Assembly (NCBI GenBank): GCA_003231795.1
Contig: QIJI01000144.1
Coordinates: forward strand, 1 to 9,554
Origin: Gammaproteobacteria bacterium
GTDB taxonomy: Bacteria; Pseudomonadota; Gammaproteobacteria; GCA-001735895
DNA: 9,554 nt
Direction: 5' to 3'
In this document: one piece after another, positions 1-6,505 of the stretch
Layout: each line of letters begins with the position of its first letter
How positions within the stretch are numbered: position 1 is the first letter of the stretch
Made by a program: the position numbers and the translations under genes
The notes under the pieces: model-generated
Told to the model about the DNA's origin: nothing
Database searches by the model: none
The model's input: only the letters and a program-made list of their open reading frames with translations

Positions 1-1
1 C

Positions 2-1492
2 CTCGATTTAAGAGGTGGCGTCCATTTTCTGATGGAAGTCGATATGGGTTCCGCGATCGAAAAATCACTCAATCGCGCTGCCGGCGAGCTGCGCAGTTTT
101 ATGCGTAAAGATAAAATTCGCTACAAGGCGGTGCAGACCAGTTCAGACAGGATCAGTATTCGATTTAGCAGCGCTGACGCCCGCGATACAGCGCGAATCC
201 CGCTGGAAGAAGAATATCGAGACTTTGAATTCAGCAATAGCAGTGATGATCGAAGCTGGTTTATCAATATCCGCTACAGCGATAATGCGCTCCAGGAAGA
301 GCGACGTTCGGCCATAGAGCAGAATATTTCAACGCTTAAGAACCGGGTTAACGAACTTGGAGTCGCCGAACCGGTTGTGCAGCGGCAGGGCGACAGTCGC
401 GTGGTAGTGCAATTACCGGGTGTACAGGATACGGTACGTGCGAAAGAAATTCTGGGCGCAACCGCAACCCTCGAATTTCGACTGGTACACGGCAGTTTTG
501 CCGACTGGACGGCAGCACAGTCCTCGGGTAAAGCGCCCATCGGCGCACGGCTTTACAAACAGAGTGATGGTACCCCGGTGTTGTTGAAGCGTAGTGTCAT
601 TGTCACCGGCGACCAGATAGTTGGTGCTGCATCTGGCCTCGATAGCCAAAGCGGTTCTCCCGATGTCACGATCACGATGAATGCCAAAGGCGCCGACCGC
701 ATGGCCAAGATTACGCGTGACAATATCGGCAAGCCGATGGGCGTTGTGTTTATCGAAGACAAGTTTGAGATGCGCGAAGTCAACGGTGAACTAATCCGCG
801 TTAGGACAACCGAAACGCAGGTTATCAATGTCGCTACCATCCGCGACCAGTTAAGTAAACGTTTTCACATTACCGGTCTGGACAGTACTCGCGAAGCCCG
901 AGACCTGGCATTGTTGTTACGTGCCGGTGCCTTGCGCGCACCGATGGTAATTGTCGAGGAACGTACTGTCGGGCCAAGTCTCGGGCAGGAAAATATCGAT
1001 CGTGGATTTCTGTCGGTAGTCGTTGGATTTGTACTGGTTCTGATATTCATGGCCGTGTACTACAAAGTGTTCGGTCTGGTCGCGAACCTCGCCCTGACCT
1101 TGAATCTGGTATTAATGGTGGCAATTCTGTCAATTTTCCAGGCCACATTAACATTGCCGGGCATCGCTGGGATTGTTTTAACAGTCGGTATGGCGGTCGA
1201 CTCTAACGTGTTGATTTTTGAGAGAATTCGAGAAGAACTTCGCCTTGGGAACAGCCCTCAGGCGGCGATATATGCCGGTTATGAGAAAGCTTTCGGTACC
1301 ATTGCCGATGCCAATATTACAACCTTTATCGCGGCCATAGTCCTGTTCGGCTTTGGTAGCGGCCCGATCCAGGGGTTCGCGGTCACCTTGATGATCGGAA
1401 TTGTTTCTTCGATGTTCACCGCTATTTTCGGAACCAGGGCAGTCATTAACCTGATCTACGGTCGCAAGCAAGTGACCCGGCTGGCGATTTAG
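2..1492 (+). CDS. secD: Protein translocase subunit SecD, 5'-truncated by window edge
   Basis: SecD is an inner-membrane partner of SecYEG; with SecF it uses the ion-motive force to pull exported proteins out on the periplasmic side. The reading frame is open from base 2, where it already reads LDLRGGVHFLMEVD, a conserved stretch near residue 120 of full-length SecD. The ATG at base 32 is therefore internal, and roughly 120 N-terminal residues (first membrane helix and start of the periplasmic P1 domain) lie outside the window; 496 codons remain. Further landmarks are the P1 stretch beginning GVAEPVVQRQG near base 360, VGPSLG at 968-985 just before the membrane part, five hydrophobic segments from about base 1008 onward, the conserved transport aspartate in GMAVDSNVLIFERI (codon 1199-1201), and DANITT at 1307-1324. 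secF begins 2 bp after the stop, the usual secDF arrangement. Identification is firm; yajC, usually upstream, cannot be checked. Confidence 0.97.
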   Translation, partial: LDLRGGVHFLMEVDMGSAIEKSLNRAAGELRSFMRKDKIRYKAVQTSSDRISIRFSSADARDTARIPLEEEYRDFEFSNSSDDRSWFINIRYSDNALQEERRSAIEQNISTLKNRVNELGVAEPVVQRQGDSRVVVQLPGVQDTVRAKEILGATATLEFRLVHGSFADWTAAQSSGKAPIGARLYKQSDGTPVLLKRSVIVTGDQIVGAASGLDSQSGSPDVTITMNAKGADRMAKITRDNIGKPMGVVFIEDKFEMREVNGELIRVRTTETQVINVATIRDQLSKRFHITGLDSTREARDLALLLRAGALRAPMVIVEERTVGPSLGQENIDRGFLSVVVGFVLVLIFMAVYYKVFGLVANLALTLNLVLMVAILSIFQATLTLPGIAGIVLTVGMAVDSNVLIFERIREELRLGNSPQAAIYAGYEKAFGTIADANITTFIAAIVLFGFGSGPIQGFAVTLMIGIVSSMFTAIFGTRAVINLIYGRKQVTRLAI

Positions 1493-1494
1493 AA

Positions 1495-2427
1495 ATGATT
1501 AAACTTAACATTGGCCAGTTAGATTTCATGGATAAAAGAAAGCCGGCGATGATGTTTTCCATCCTGCTGTTGCTGGCTTCGGTTTTCAGTCTGTTTACCT
1601 TCAAACTCAACGTCGGCATCGATTTTACCGGCGGCAGTATCATCGAAGTGGGTTACCCCGTGGCAGTGGAACTCGAACCCATTCGCAACGCGTTGCGGGA
1701 TAACGGATTCGGCGATGCGATCGTGCAGCATTTCGGTAGTGCCAGCGAAGTATTGATCCGGCTGGTCCCTGACGTTGACAAAGACAAGGCCGAACTCAGT
1801 TCTGAAATTATTCGAATCTTGAATCGGGTCAGCGACACTGATCTGGAGGTACGCCGGGTCGACTTTGTCGGGCCCCAGGTTGGCGAAGAGTTGACTGAAG
1901 ATGGTAGCCTGGCGGTGCTTTATGCGTTGATTGCTATATTGATATATGTCGCGTTCCGATTTGAATATCGTTTTTCGCTGGGTGCGGTGGCAGCTCTGGT
2001 GCACGATGTTCTGATTACCCTGGGGATATTTTCGGTACTTCAACTCGATTTCAATTTGAGCGTGTTAGCCGCAATTCTGGCGGTTATCGGTTACTCACTG
2101 AATGACACTATCGTTGTCTTTGATCGCGTGCGCGAAAATTTTCGTAAAATCCGCAAGAAAACAACACTGGAAGTGGTCAATATTTCTATTAATCAAACCA
2201 TTTCCCGAACCTTGATGACTTCGTTCACAACCTTGCTGGTATTGACATCTCTTTACTTTCTCGGTGGCGAAGTCATTAATTCGTTCGCGCTGGCGCTGAT
2301 TATCGGCGTGGTGGTCGGAACCTATTCGTCCATTTATGTCGCTACCACTTCGGCACTCGCTCTGGGCATCAGTCGCAGCGATATGCTGCTGCCGGAAAAA
2401 GAAGGCGAAGATCCTGCAAGGCCCTGA
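1495..2427 (+). CDS. secF: Protein translocase subunit SecF
   Basis: SecF forms a complex with SecD in the inner membrane and assists late steps of Sec-dependent export. The 310-residue protein has a first membrane helix at about residues 18-36, then GIDFTGGSIIEV (41-52), a periplasmic P4 domain, FVGPQVG (124-130), and five more hydrophobic segments between about residues 138 and 290. The family motif GYSLNDTIVVFDRVRENFRKIR is at 199-220; D204 is the conserved charged residue inside the membrane. The length fits the family. The ATG lies 2 bp after the secD stop with no good Shine-Dalgarno, so translation is probably coupled to secD. The N-terminal LDFMDKRKPAMMFS resembles the usual start of gammaproteobacterial SecF, although the ATG at 1528 cannot be excluded as start. 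The last ten residues (EKEGEDPARP) are a charged tail without a recognised role. Confidence 0.97.
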   Translation: MIKLNIGQLDFMDKRKPAMMFSILLLLASVFSLFTFKLNVGIDFTGGSIIEVGYPVAVELEPIRNALRDNGFGDAIVQHFGSASEVLIRLVPDVDKDKAELSSEIIRILNRVSDTDLEVRRVDFVGPQVGEELTEDGSLAVLYALIAILIYVAFRFEYRFSLGAVAALVHDVLITLGIFSVLQLDFNLSVLAAILAVIGYSLNDTIVVFDRVRENFRKIRKKTTLEVVNISINQTISRTLMTSFTTLLVLTSLYFLGGEVINSFALALIIGVVVGTYSSIYVATTSALALGISRSDMLLPEKEGEDPARP

Positions 2428-2442
2428 TCCCGGGAGTCCAAT

Positions 2443-2688
2443 ATGCCTATCGATCATGAACTCATCGAAGAATTAAATTTGCTGCGCCGTTTCGGCATGG
2501 GTGGACCCGTTGCGATGGATGTGCATGCAAACCCGGATCCGGCAGTCACAGCCGCAGCGTCAAGAATGTTCAACAAAGGGTTAATCAGCGCGGTCGATGG
2601 CGGCAAGTTAACTGATAACGGACAGGCAGCCGTCAAACATATGGAACGCCTGTTCAATCTGCTTGATCCACCGCTGGAGCCAATCTAG
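2443..2688 (+). CDS. Small conserved hypothetical protein, TIGR02647-like
   Basis: This 81-residue protein has no assigned function. From memory it resembles the TIGR02647 family, small gammaproteobacterial proteins sometimes labelled DNA-binding without proof. The resemblance lies in an N-terminal acidic/hydrophobic helix (residues 4-16, roughly HELIEELNLLRRF), a central DPAVTAAASRMFNKGLIS stretch (29-46), and VDGGKLTDNGQ (48-58) followed by a C-terminal helix ending in LFNLLDPP. The GLIS-x(4)-GGKLTDNG pattern looks like the second helix and wing of a small winged-helix-type fold, but that is inference. There is no signal peptide, membrane segment or cysteine. A clear Shine-Dalgarno, GGGAG at 2432-2436, sits 6 bp before the ATG. 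It begins 15 bp after secF and is probably the last gene of the secDF transcript. That it is a real gene is likely; the family assignment is less certain. Confidence 0.8.
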   Translation: MPIDHELIEELNLLRRFGMGGPVAMDVHANPDPAVTAAASRMFNKGLISAVDGGKLTDNGQAAVKHMERLFNLLDPPLEPI

Positions 2689-2718
2689 CAAGGCTAGTCA
2701 AGAAGCTACTGGATTGAA

Positions 2719-2754
2719 GGAATTGGGAATAACCTGATCCCCAGGGACAATTCC
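2719..2754. repeat. 7-bp inverted repeat upstream of flgG
   Basis: GGAATTG at 2719-2725 is matched by its exact reverse complement CAATTCC at 2748-2754, with 22 bp between the arms. No run of T follows, so it is not a convincing intrinsic terminator. Lying about 60-95 bp upstream of the -24/-12 promoter, it is within the range where enhancer-binding proteins act, but that role is speculation. Confidence 0.35.
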
Positions 2755-2779
2755 AGCCCTGCATTAAGAGCATTTCAGT

Positions 2780-2792
2780 GTCAGAAGTTGAC
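2780..2792. promoter_or_regulatory. Possible flagellar activator site (GTCA-N5-TGAC dyad)
   Basis: A perfect 4-bp dyad, GTCA (2780-2783) and TGAC (2789-2792), is separated by GAAGT. The half sites are those of the FleQ box as I recall it from Pseudomonas (GTCA-N6-TGAC with an AT-rich middle), but the spacer here is one base shorter and less AT-rich. It lies 22 bp upstream of the -24 element of the flgG promoter, close for a classical enhancer. Candidate site for a FleQ/FlrA/FlrC-type regulator; weak evidence. Confidence 0.3.
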
Positions 2793-2814
2793 CGTCCCCT
2801 GATCCACAAACAAC

Positions 2815-2830
2815 TGGCACGGTAACTGCA
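2815..2830 (+). promoter_or_regulatory. Sigma-54 (RpoN) promoter of the flgG operon
   Basis: The sequence TGGCACGGTAACTGCA matches the sigma-54 consensus TGGCACG-N4-TTGCW at every defined position except one (C instead of the first T of TTGC). The invariant GG (2816-2817) and GC (2828-2829) doublets are exactly 10 bp apart. Transcription would start near 2840-2842, giving a leader of about 27-29 nt before the flgG ATG. Sigma-54 control of middle flagellar genes with a dedicated enhancer-binding protein is the rule in Pseudomonas and Vibrio, in contrast to FlhDC control in enterics. It predicts rpoN and a FleQ/FlrC-like activator elsewhere in the genome. Confidence 0.85.
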
Positions 2831-2857
2831 TAGTTCTCTTTCAAAGCACCATTTGAC

Positions 2858-2862
2858 GGAGA
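2858..2862 (+). promoter_or_regulatory. Ribosome binding site of flgG
   Basis: GGAGA lies 6 bp before the ATG at 2869, inside the short leader expected from the sigma-54 promoter, and supports that start. Confidence 0.7.
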
Positions 2863-2868
2863 AAATAA

Positions 2869-3654
2869 ATGAACCAGGCCCTGTGGATAGCAAAAACCGG
2901 ACTCGACGCGCAACAAACACGTCTCGCGGTTATTTCCAATAACCTCGCTAATGTCAGTACCACCGGATTCAAGCAATCGCGTGCGGTATTCGAAGATCTT
3001 TTATACCAGAACCTGCGTCAGGTCGGCGGCCTGTCTTCTGAAGACACAAGGCTTCCATCGGGTTTAATGCTCGGTACCGGTAGCCGTGTTGTCGCGACTG
3101 AAAAAATCCATAGCCAGGGCGGTATCGAGACTACTGGTAATCCTCTGGACCTTGCCATCGATGGCAGGGGATTTTTCCCGGTGTTGTTGCCAGATGGAAC
3201 CCAGGCCTATACCCGCGATGGCAGTTTTATGGTTTCCGATCAGGGGCAAATGGTTACCGCCAGCGGCTATGAATTGCAGCCCGGGATCACACTGCCGAGC
3301 GATACTCAGTCGATTACCATAGGTGTAGACGGAATTGTCAGCGTTCAGGTGCAAGGACAGTCGAGTCCCAGCACCGTCGGTACTATCCAACTCGCCAATT
3401 TTATAAACCCGACCGGGTTGCAACCGGTCGGTGAAAATCTTTACGTCGAATCGGCCGCCAGTGGCGCCGCCCAGGAAGGAACTCCGGGACAAACCGGATT
3501 GGGTCGAATTCGCCAGAGTTCACTCGAGGGGTCGAATGTCAATATTGTCGAGACCATGGTCAGCATGATCGAAACCCAGCGAGCCTACGAAATGAATTCG
3601 AAGCTGATTGCGACTGCCGATGGCATGTTGCAGTACCTGAACAACAATACCTAG
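2869..3654 (+). CDS. flgG: Flagellar basal-body distal rod protein FlgG
   Basis: FlgG builds the distal rod, the part of the flagellar drive shaft that crosses the P and L rings. At 261 residues it matches the family length almost exactly. The N-terminus, LWIAKTGLDAQQTRLAVISN (residues 5-24) followed by NLANVSTTGFK (25-35), is the rod/hook family signature, and the FEDLLYQNLRQVG stretch (41-53) is typical of FlgG rather than FlgF. The central part has LPSGLMLGTGSRV (62-74) and GRGFFPVLLPDGTQAYTRDG (99-118). The C-terminus, SNVNIVETMVSMIETQRAYE (222-241), is the conserved basal-body C-terminal helix. It has no signal peptide, as expected for a substrate of the flagellar type III apparatus. It is the first gene of a sigma-54 operon; flgF, normally just upstream, is absent from this position. 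FlgF is the main alternative identity but fits less well. Confidence 0.96.
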   Translation: MNQALWIAKTGLDAQQTRLAVISNNLANVSTTGFKQSRAVFEDLLYQNLRQVGGLSSEDTRLPSGLMLGTGSRVVATEKIHSQGGIETTGNPLDLAIDGRGFFPVLLPDGTQAYTRDGSFMVSDQGQMVTASGYELQPGITLPSDTQSITIGVDGIVSVQVQGQSSPSTVGTIQLANFINPTGLQPVGENLYVESAASGAAQEGTPGQTGLGRIRQSSLEGSNVNIVETMVSMIETQRAYEMNSKLIATADGMLQYLNNNT

Positions 3655-3662
3655 GCGAAATC

Positions 3663-4352
3663 ATGAAACCTTTAACCAGGATTATTTTCACACTGTGCCT
3701 GCTCGCTATTGCCAGTGGTTGTGCCCAGACCCGCATCGTTGTCCAGCCCGATCCACAATATGCACCGGTCGATCTGAATGCACTAGCGTACAAACCGAAT
3801 AACAATGGTTCGATTTTCCAGACCGGTCGCTCGATTCGCCTGTTTGAAGACAATAAAGCTTTCCGCATTGGAGATGTACTCAGTGTCACGCTGTCTGAAT
3901 CGACCAACGCGTCAAAATCGGCCGAGACCAGTACCGACAAGGATAACGTCGTCGGGATTTCAGGATCCACCATCTTCGGTAGCTCGGGGCCGACTAATGG
4001 TGGCAACCTCGTCCTCGATAACAGTATCGATGCCAGTCGCAGCTTTAGCGGTAGCGGTGACAGTGCGCAAAGCAACAGCCTGACTGGCGAGATTGCGGTC
4101 ACGGTTGTCGATATTCTGCCCAGTGGCAACCTGGTAGTACGCGGTGAAAAGATTATCGGTCTGAACCAGGGCTCCGAATTTATTCGCATCTCCGGGCTGG
4201 TACGTCCGAAAGATGTCAGCACTGACAATATTGTTTTCTCACGCAAAATTGCCAACGCCCGTATTTATTATGGCGGCGGCGGCGTCGTTGCCGAATCCAA
4301 TACCAAGGGCTGGTTAGCCCGCCTGTTTGACAGCCCGCTGTTTCCAATATAG
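3663..4352 (+). CDS. flgH: Flagellar L-ring lipoprotein FlgH
   Basis: FlgH forms the L-ring, the outer-membrane bushing through which the flagellar rod turns. The 229-residue precursor has a lipoprotein signal peptide: basic start (MKPLTR), hydrophobic core, and a lipobox with C20 (IASGC). The residue after C20 is alanine, consistent with Lol sorting to the outer membrane. Family features follow: GSIFQTGRSIRLFEDNKAFR (49-68), IGDVLSVTL (69-77) with the serine/asparagine-rich region after it, GEIAVTVVDILPSGNLVVRG (142-161), and the C-terminal RPKDVSTDNIVFSRKIANAR (181-200), then a run of four glycines (204-207). The ATG is 8 bp after flgG; the Shine-Dalgarno is weak, so coupling to flgG is likely. 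Its export depends on Sec, LspA and Lol functions. Confidence 0.96.
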   Translation: MKPLTRIIFTLCLLAIASGCAQTRIVVQPDPQYAPVDLNALAYKPNNNGSIFQTGRSIRLFEDNKAFRIGDVLSVTLSESTNASKSAETSTDKDNVVGISGSTIFGSSGPTNGGNLVLDNSIDASRSFSGSGDSAQSNSLTGEIAVTVVDILPSGNLVVRGEKIIGLNQGSEFIRISGLVRPKDVSTDNIVFSRKIANARIYYGGGGVVAESNTKGWLARLFDSPLFPI

Positions 4353-4361
4353 GAGTCTCTG

Positions 4362-5465
4362 ATGAAACTAGCAAAACTTTGTGTTCTGGTACTTTTGGTC
4401 GGTTTTCTTGAAAATGTTTGGGCCGAACGTATCAAGGACATTACTACGGTTCAGGGTGTGCGCAGCAATCAACTGGTTGGATACGGACTGGTAGTAGGTC
4501 TCGATGGCTCGGGTGATCAGACTTCACAAACTCCATTTACCGTACAAAGTTTGAAAAATATGCTGTCGCAGTACGGCATTGTTCTGCCCAGTAATGTTAA
4601 TCCACAGGTTAAAAATATCGCTGCGGTGGCGGTGCACGCCGATTTACCAGCTTTCGGCAAGATCGGGCAAACCATCGACATTACGGTTTCATCGCTGGGT
4701 AATGCAAAGAGCCTGCGTGGTGGCAGCCTGTTGATGACCCCGTTAAAAGGTGTCGACGGAAATATTTATGCGCTGGCGCAGGGGAATCTGATTGTCGGTG
4801 GCCTGGGTATTGAAGGTGCCGATGGTTCTTCGATCAAGATCAATGTGCCCAGTGTCGGACGCATACCCAATGGTGCGAGCATCGAACGCGAAATCGAAAA
4901 CCCTTTTGCATCGGGTGATAAAATTTATTTGAACTTGAGACGCGCCGACTTCACCACTGCAAAGAGGCTGGCCGATACGATTAATCAGGTTCTCGGGCCC
5001 AATAACGCGTTTGCCAGAGATAGTGTTACGGTCTCGGTTAACGCACCGGCCGATGTATCACAGCGGGTCGGGTTTTTGTCGTTTATTGAAAACCTCGAGG
5101 TTCAACCCGGTGAAGCCGCCGCCAGGGTGATTATCAACTCGCGTTCCGGCACCGTGATAATAGGAAATTACGTCAAGGTTTATTCGGCAGCGGTGTCGCA
5201 TGGCAACCTGACTGTCACCATTACCAATACGGTCGAAGTTGAACAACCGGGTCCATTCAGCAACGGTACCACCACCGAAAATGTGCAATCCGATATCGAG
5301 GTCAGCGCCGACGACAACCGTATGTTTCGTTTCCCCCAGGGTGTGACATTGAGCGAGATAGTGCGTGCGGTGAATCAGGTGGGTGCATCTCCCGGTGACC
5401 TGGTCGCAATTCTCGAATCGCTCAAGCAAGTAGGCGCCTTGAGCGCCGAGCTAATCGTTATCTAA
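4362..5465 (+). CDS. flgI: Flagellar P-ring protein FlgI
   Basis: FlgI assembles into the periplasmic P-ring around the distal rod, in the peptidoglycan layer. The 367-residue precursor has a Sec signal peptide with probable cleavage after A21 (VWA|ERIKD); the mature start, ERIKDITTVQGVRSNQLVGY (22-41) then GLVVGLDGSGDQT, is strongly conserved in FlgI. Other landmarks are LRGGSLLMTPLKGVDGNIYA (119-138), AQGNLIVGG (139-147), a conserved central VSVNAPAD, and the C-terminal GVTLSEIVRAVNQVGASPGD (328-347) followed by LVAILESLKQVGALSAEL. The mature chain has no cysteine, so the disulfide that stabilises E. coli FlgI and makes it DsbA-dependent cannot form. AGGAG at 4351-4355 overlaps the flgH stop and lies 6 bp before the ATG. 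The neighbouring flgH and flgJ fit the ring-and-rod role. Confidence 0.97.
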   Translation: MKLAKLCVLVLLVGFLENVWAERIKDITTVQGVRSNQLVGYGLVVGLDGSGDQTSQTPFTVQSLKNMLSQYGIVLPSNVNPQVKNIAAVAVHADLPAFGKIGQTIDITVSSLGNAKSLRGGSLLMTPLKGVDGNIYALAQGNLIVGGLGIEGADGSSIKINVPSVGRIPNGASIEREIENPFASGDKIYLNLRRADFTTAKRLADTINQVLGPNNAFARDSVTVSVNAPADVSQRVGFLSFIENLEVQPGEAAARVIINSRSGTVIIGNYVKVYSAAVSHGNLTVTITNTVEVEQPGPFSNGTTTENVQSDIEVSADDNRMFRFPQGVTLSEIVRAVNQVGASPGDLVAILESLKQVGALSAELIVI

Positions 5466-5467
5466 TT

Positions 5468-5472
5468 TGAGG
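5468..5472 (+). promoter_or_regulatory. Ribosome binding site deciding the GTG start of flgJ
   Basis: TGAGG lies 7 bp before the GTG at 5480. No in-frame ATG occurs until about codon 46, well inside the conserved rod-binding domain, so the GTG is the only reasonable start. Confidence 0.7.
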
Positions 5473-5479
5473 CTGATTC

Positions 5480-6505
5480 GTGTCTGTTTCCAATAAAGCT
5501 GATTTTTTCCTGGATTTCCAACAATTTGGGAATTTAAGGCTAGAGGCCCGAAAACAAAACGGTGATGCAGCACAGGCGGTTGCGCAACAGTTCGAGGGTC
5601 TTTTTGTACAGCAGATGCTGAGTGCCATGCGCGCGGCCGCCAAGGTCGACGATAGCCAGCGCAGTAGCTACCTTGATTTCTATCAGGACAGTTATGACAA
5701 ACAACTGGCACAGACCATCGCCGTACAGGACCGACTCGGTATCGCCAGAATGATTCTGCAGCAAATACCCGAAACACGAGAAACGACTATCGAAAATACA
5801 GAGTCGATAGCGCCTGCAGTGAATTCACTTTCGATAGCGCCTGCAGTGAATCCACCTTCGGCAAAGGTAGTGGCAAGCCCTGTTGAACGGGTAGATCCGT
5901 TGACTCAGGCAGTTTCGCCAGTCACGGCTCCGGTAGCGATCACAAGTCGGGTTTCCGATAACGATTTTGCCGAAGTCGAAGCAATAGTAGCCGCCGGCAA
6001 CCGCTGGCAGAAAGCGCAACAGTTTGTAGCTGATGTATTGCCGCAAGCGCAATCGGCTGCCGCTTCACTGGGTGTTAGTGCTGAATTACTGGTGGCGCAG
6101 GCCGCATTGGAAACCGGCTGGGGCAAGCATGCGATTAAATTTGATGATGGTCGCAATAGTTTCAATCTGTTTGGTATCAAGGCCAATGCCGCCTGGCAGG
6201 GCAGTGTCGTACAACGCGAGTCACTCGAGTTCAAGGATGGTGTCATGGTCAATCAGGTTTCAAAATTTCGTGCTTATCCATCACCCGGACATAGCCTGGC
6301 CGACTATGTGAGTTTAATTCAAACCAGCCCGCGATATGCGGCCGCACTGAATTCTGGCGATGATCTTGGCTATATTCGGGAAATTCAGCGTGCCGGTTAC
6401 GCTACCGATCCTGATTACGCCGACAAAATTATCAGACTATTAAATGGCGAGCAAATGCAGCAGGCGCTTGCCAATATTAACCCGGAGGCGATAAATCATG
6501 CCTGA
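5480..6505 (+). CDS. flgJ: FlgJ, bifunctional rod cap and peptidoglycan hydrolase
   Basis: FlgJ caps the growing rod in the periplasm and cuts the peptidoglycan so that the rod can pass. The N-terminal rod-binding domain spans about residues 28-95 (VAQQFEGLFVQQMLSAMRAA at 34-53). A low-complexity Pro/Ala/Val linker (about 97-160) contains a duplicated nonapeptide, SIAPAVNSL/SIAPAVNPP (109-126). The C-terminal glucosaminidase-type domain (about 175-325) has AQAALETGWGKHAIK with the expected catalytic E211, matching E184 of Salmonella FlgJ, and D275 in LADYVSLI, matching D248; NLFGIK (229-234) and YATDPDYADKI (308-318) are also typical. At 341 residues it is slightly longer than the enteric protein, mostly in the linker. 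It starts with GTG and overlaps flgK by 8 bp. The two-domain form is usual in beta- and gammaproteobacteria. There is no Sec signal peptide, consistent with flagellar type III export. Confidence 0.96.
   Translation: MSVSNKADFFLDFQQFGNLRLEARKQNGDAAQAVAQQFEGLFVQQMLSAMRAAAKVDDSQRSSYLDFYQDSYDKQLAQTIAVQDRLGIARMILQQIPETRETTIENTESIAPAVNSLSIAPAVNPPSAKVVASPVERVDPLTQAVSPVTAPVAITSRVSDNDFAEVEAIVAAGNRWQKAQQFVADVLPQAQSAAASLGVSAELLVAQAALETGWGKHAIKFDDGRNSFNLFGIKANAAWQGSVVQRESLEFKDGVMVNQVSKFRAYPSPGHSLADYVSLIQTSPRYAAALNSGDDLGYIREIQRAGYATDPDYADKIIRLLNGEQMQQALANINPEAINHA
5804..5857 (+). repeat. In-frame 27-bp tandem duplication in flgJ
   Basis: Two head-to-tail 27-bp units (5804-5830 and 5831-5857) are identical except at two positions (T/C at 5825/5852 and 5829/5856). 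The unit is nine codons long, so the frame is kept. It encodes SIAPAVNSL followed by SIAPAVNPP in the linker between the rod-binding and hydrolase domains. The near-identity indicates a recent duplication, and copy number may vary between strains. Confidence 0.9.
6484..6488 (+). promoter_or_regulatory. Ribosome binding site of flgK inside flgJ
   Basis: GGAGG lies within the last codons of flgJ, 9 bp before the ATG at 6498. It favours that ATG over the next in-frame one at 6507, which would be 18 bp away. Confidence 0.65.

Larger units (their letters stand above)
2423..2805 (+). repeat. Three scattered copies of CCTGATCC
   Basis: The octamer CCTGATCC occurs at 2423-2430 (across the secF stop codon), 2733-2740 and 2798-2805. 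The first two extend to CCTGATCCC and the first and third to CCCTGATCC. Two copies lie in the flgG upstream region. They could be binding sites or simple coincidence; no known motif is recognised. Confidence 0.3.

Noticed and set aside
1..31. Possible N-terminally shortened SecD starting at the ATG at base 32.
   Set aside because: The frame is open from base 2 and already encodes conserved SecD sequence (LDLRGGVHFL) before that ATG, so the truncation is just the window edge.
1519..2043. A 174-codon open frame on the minus strand opposite secF.
   Set aside because: It is antisense to a conserved gene, with a composition unlike a folded protein (many Gln, Asn, His) and no recognisable motif.
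2685..2697. CTAGC-AAG-GCTAG hairpin at the end of the small hypothetical gene as a terminator.
   Set aside because: The stem is only 5 bp with a 3-nt loop and is not followed by a T run; it partly uses the stop codon. It is too weak to call an intrinsic terminator.
3560..4255. A 231-codon open frame on the minus strand opposite flgG/flgH.
   Set aside because: It lies wholly opposite strongly recognisable flgG and flgH coding sequence, is low-complexity (Arg/Ser/Leu/Pro rich) and has no recognisable family. It is a shadow frame.
6419..6426. GCCGACAA within flgJ, one base from the sigma-28 -10 element GCCGATAA, as a possible flgK promoter.
   Set aside because: At the required 11-bp spacing upstream the sequence is CGCTACCG, which does not resemble TAAAGTTT. 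It codes for the conserved YADKI part of FlgJ.
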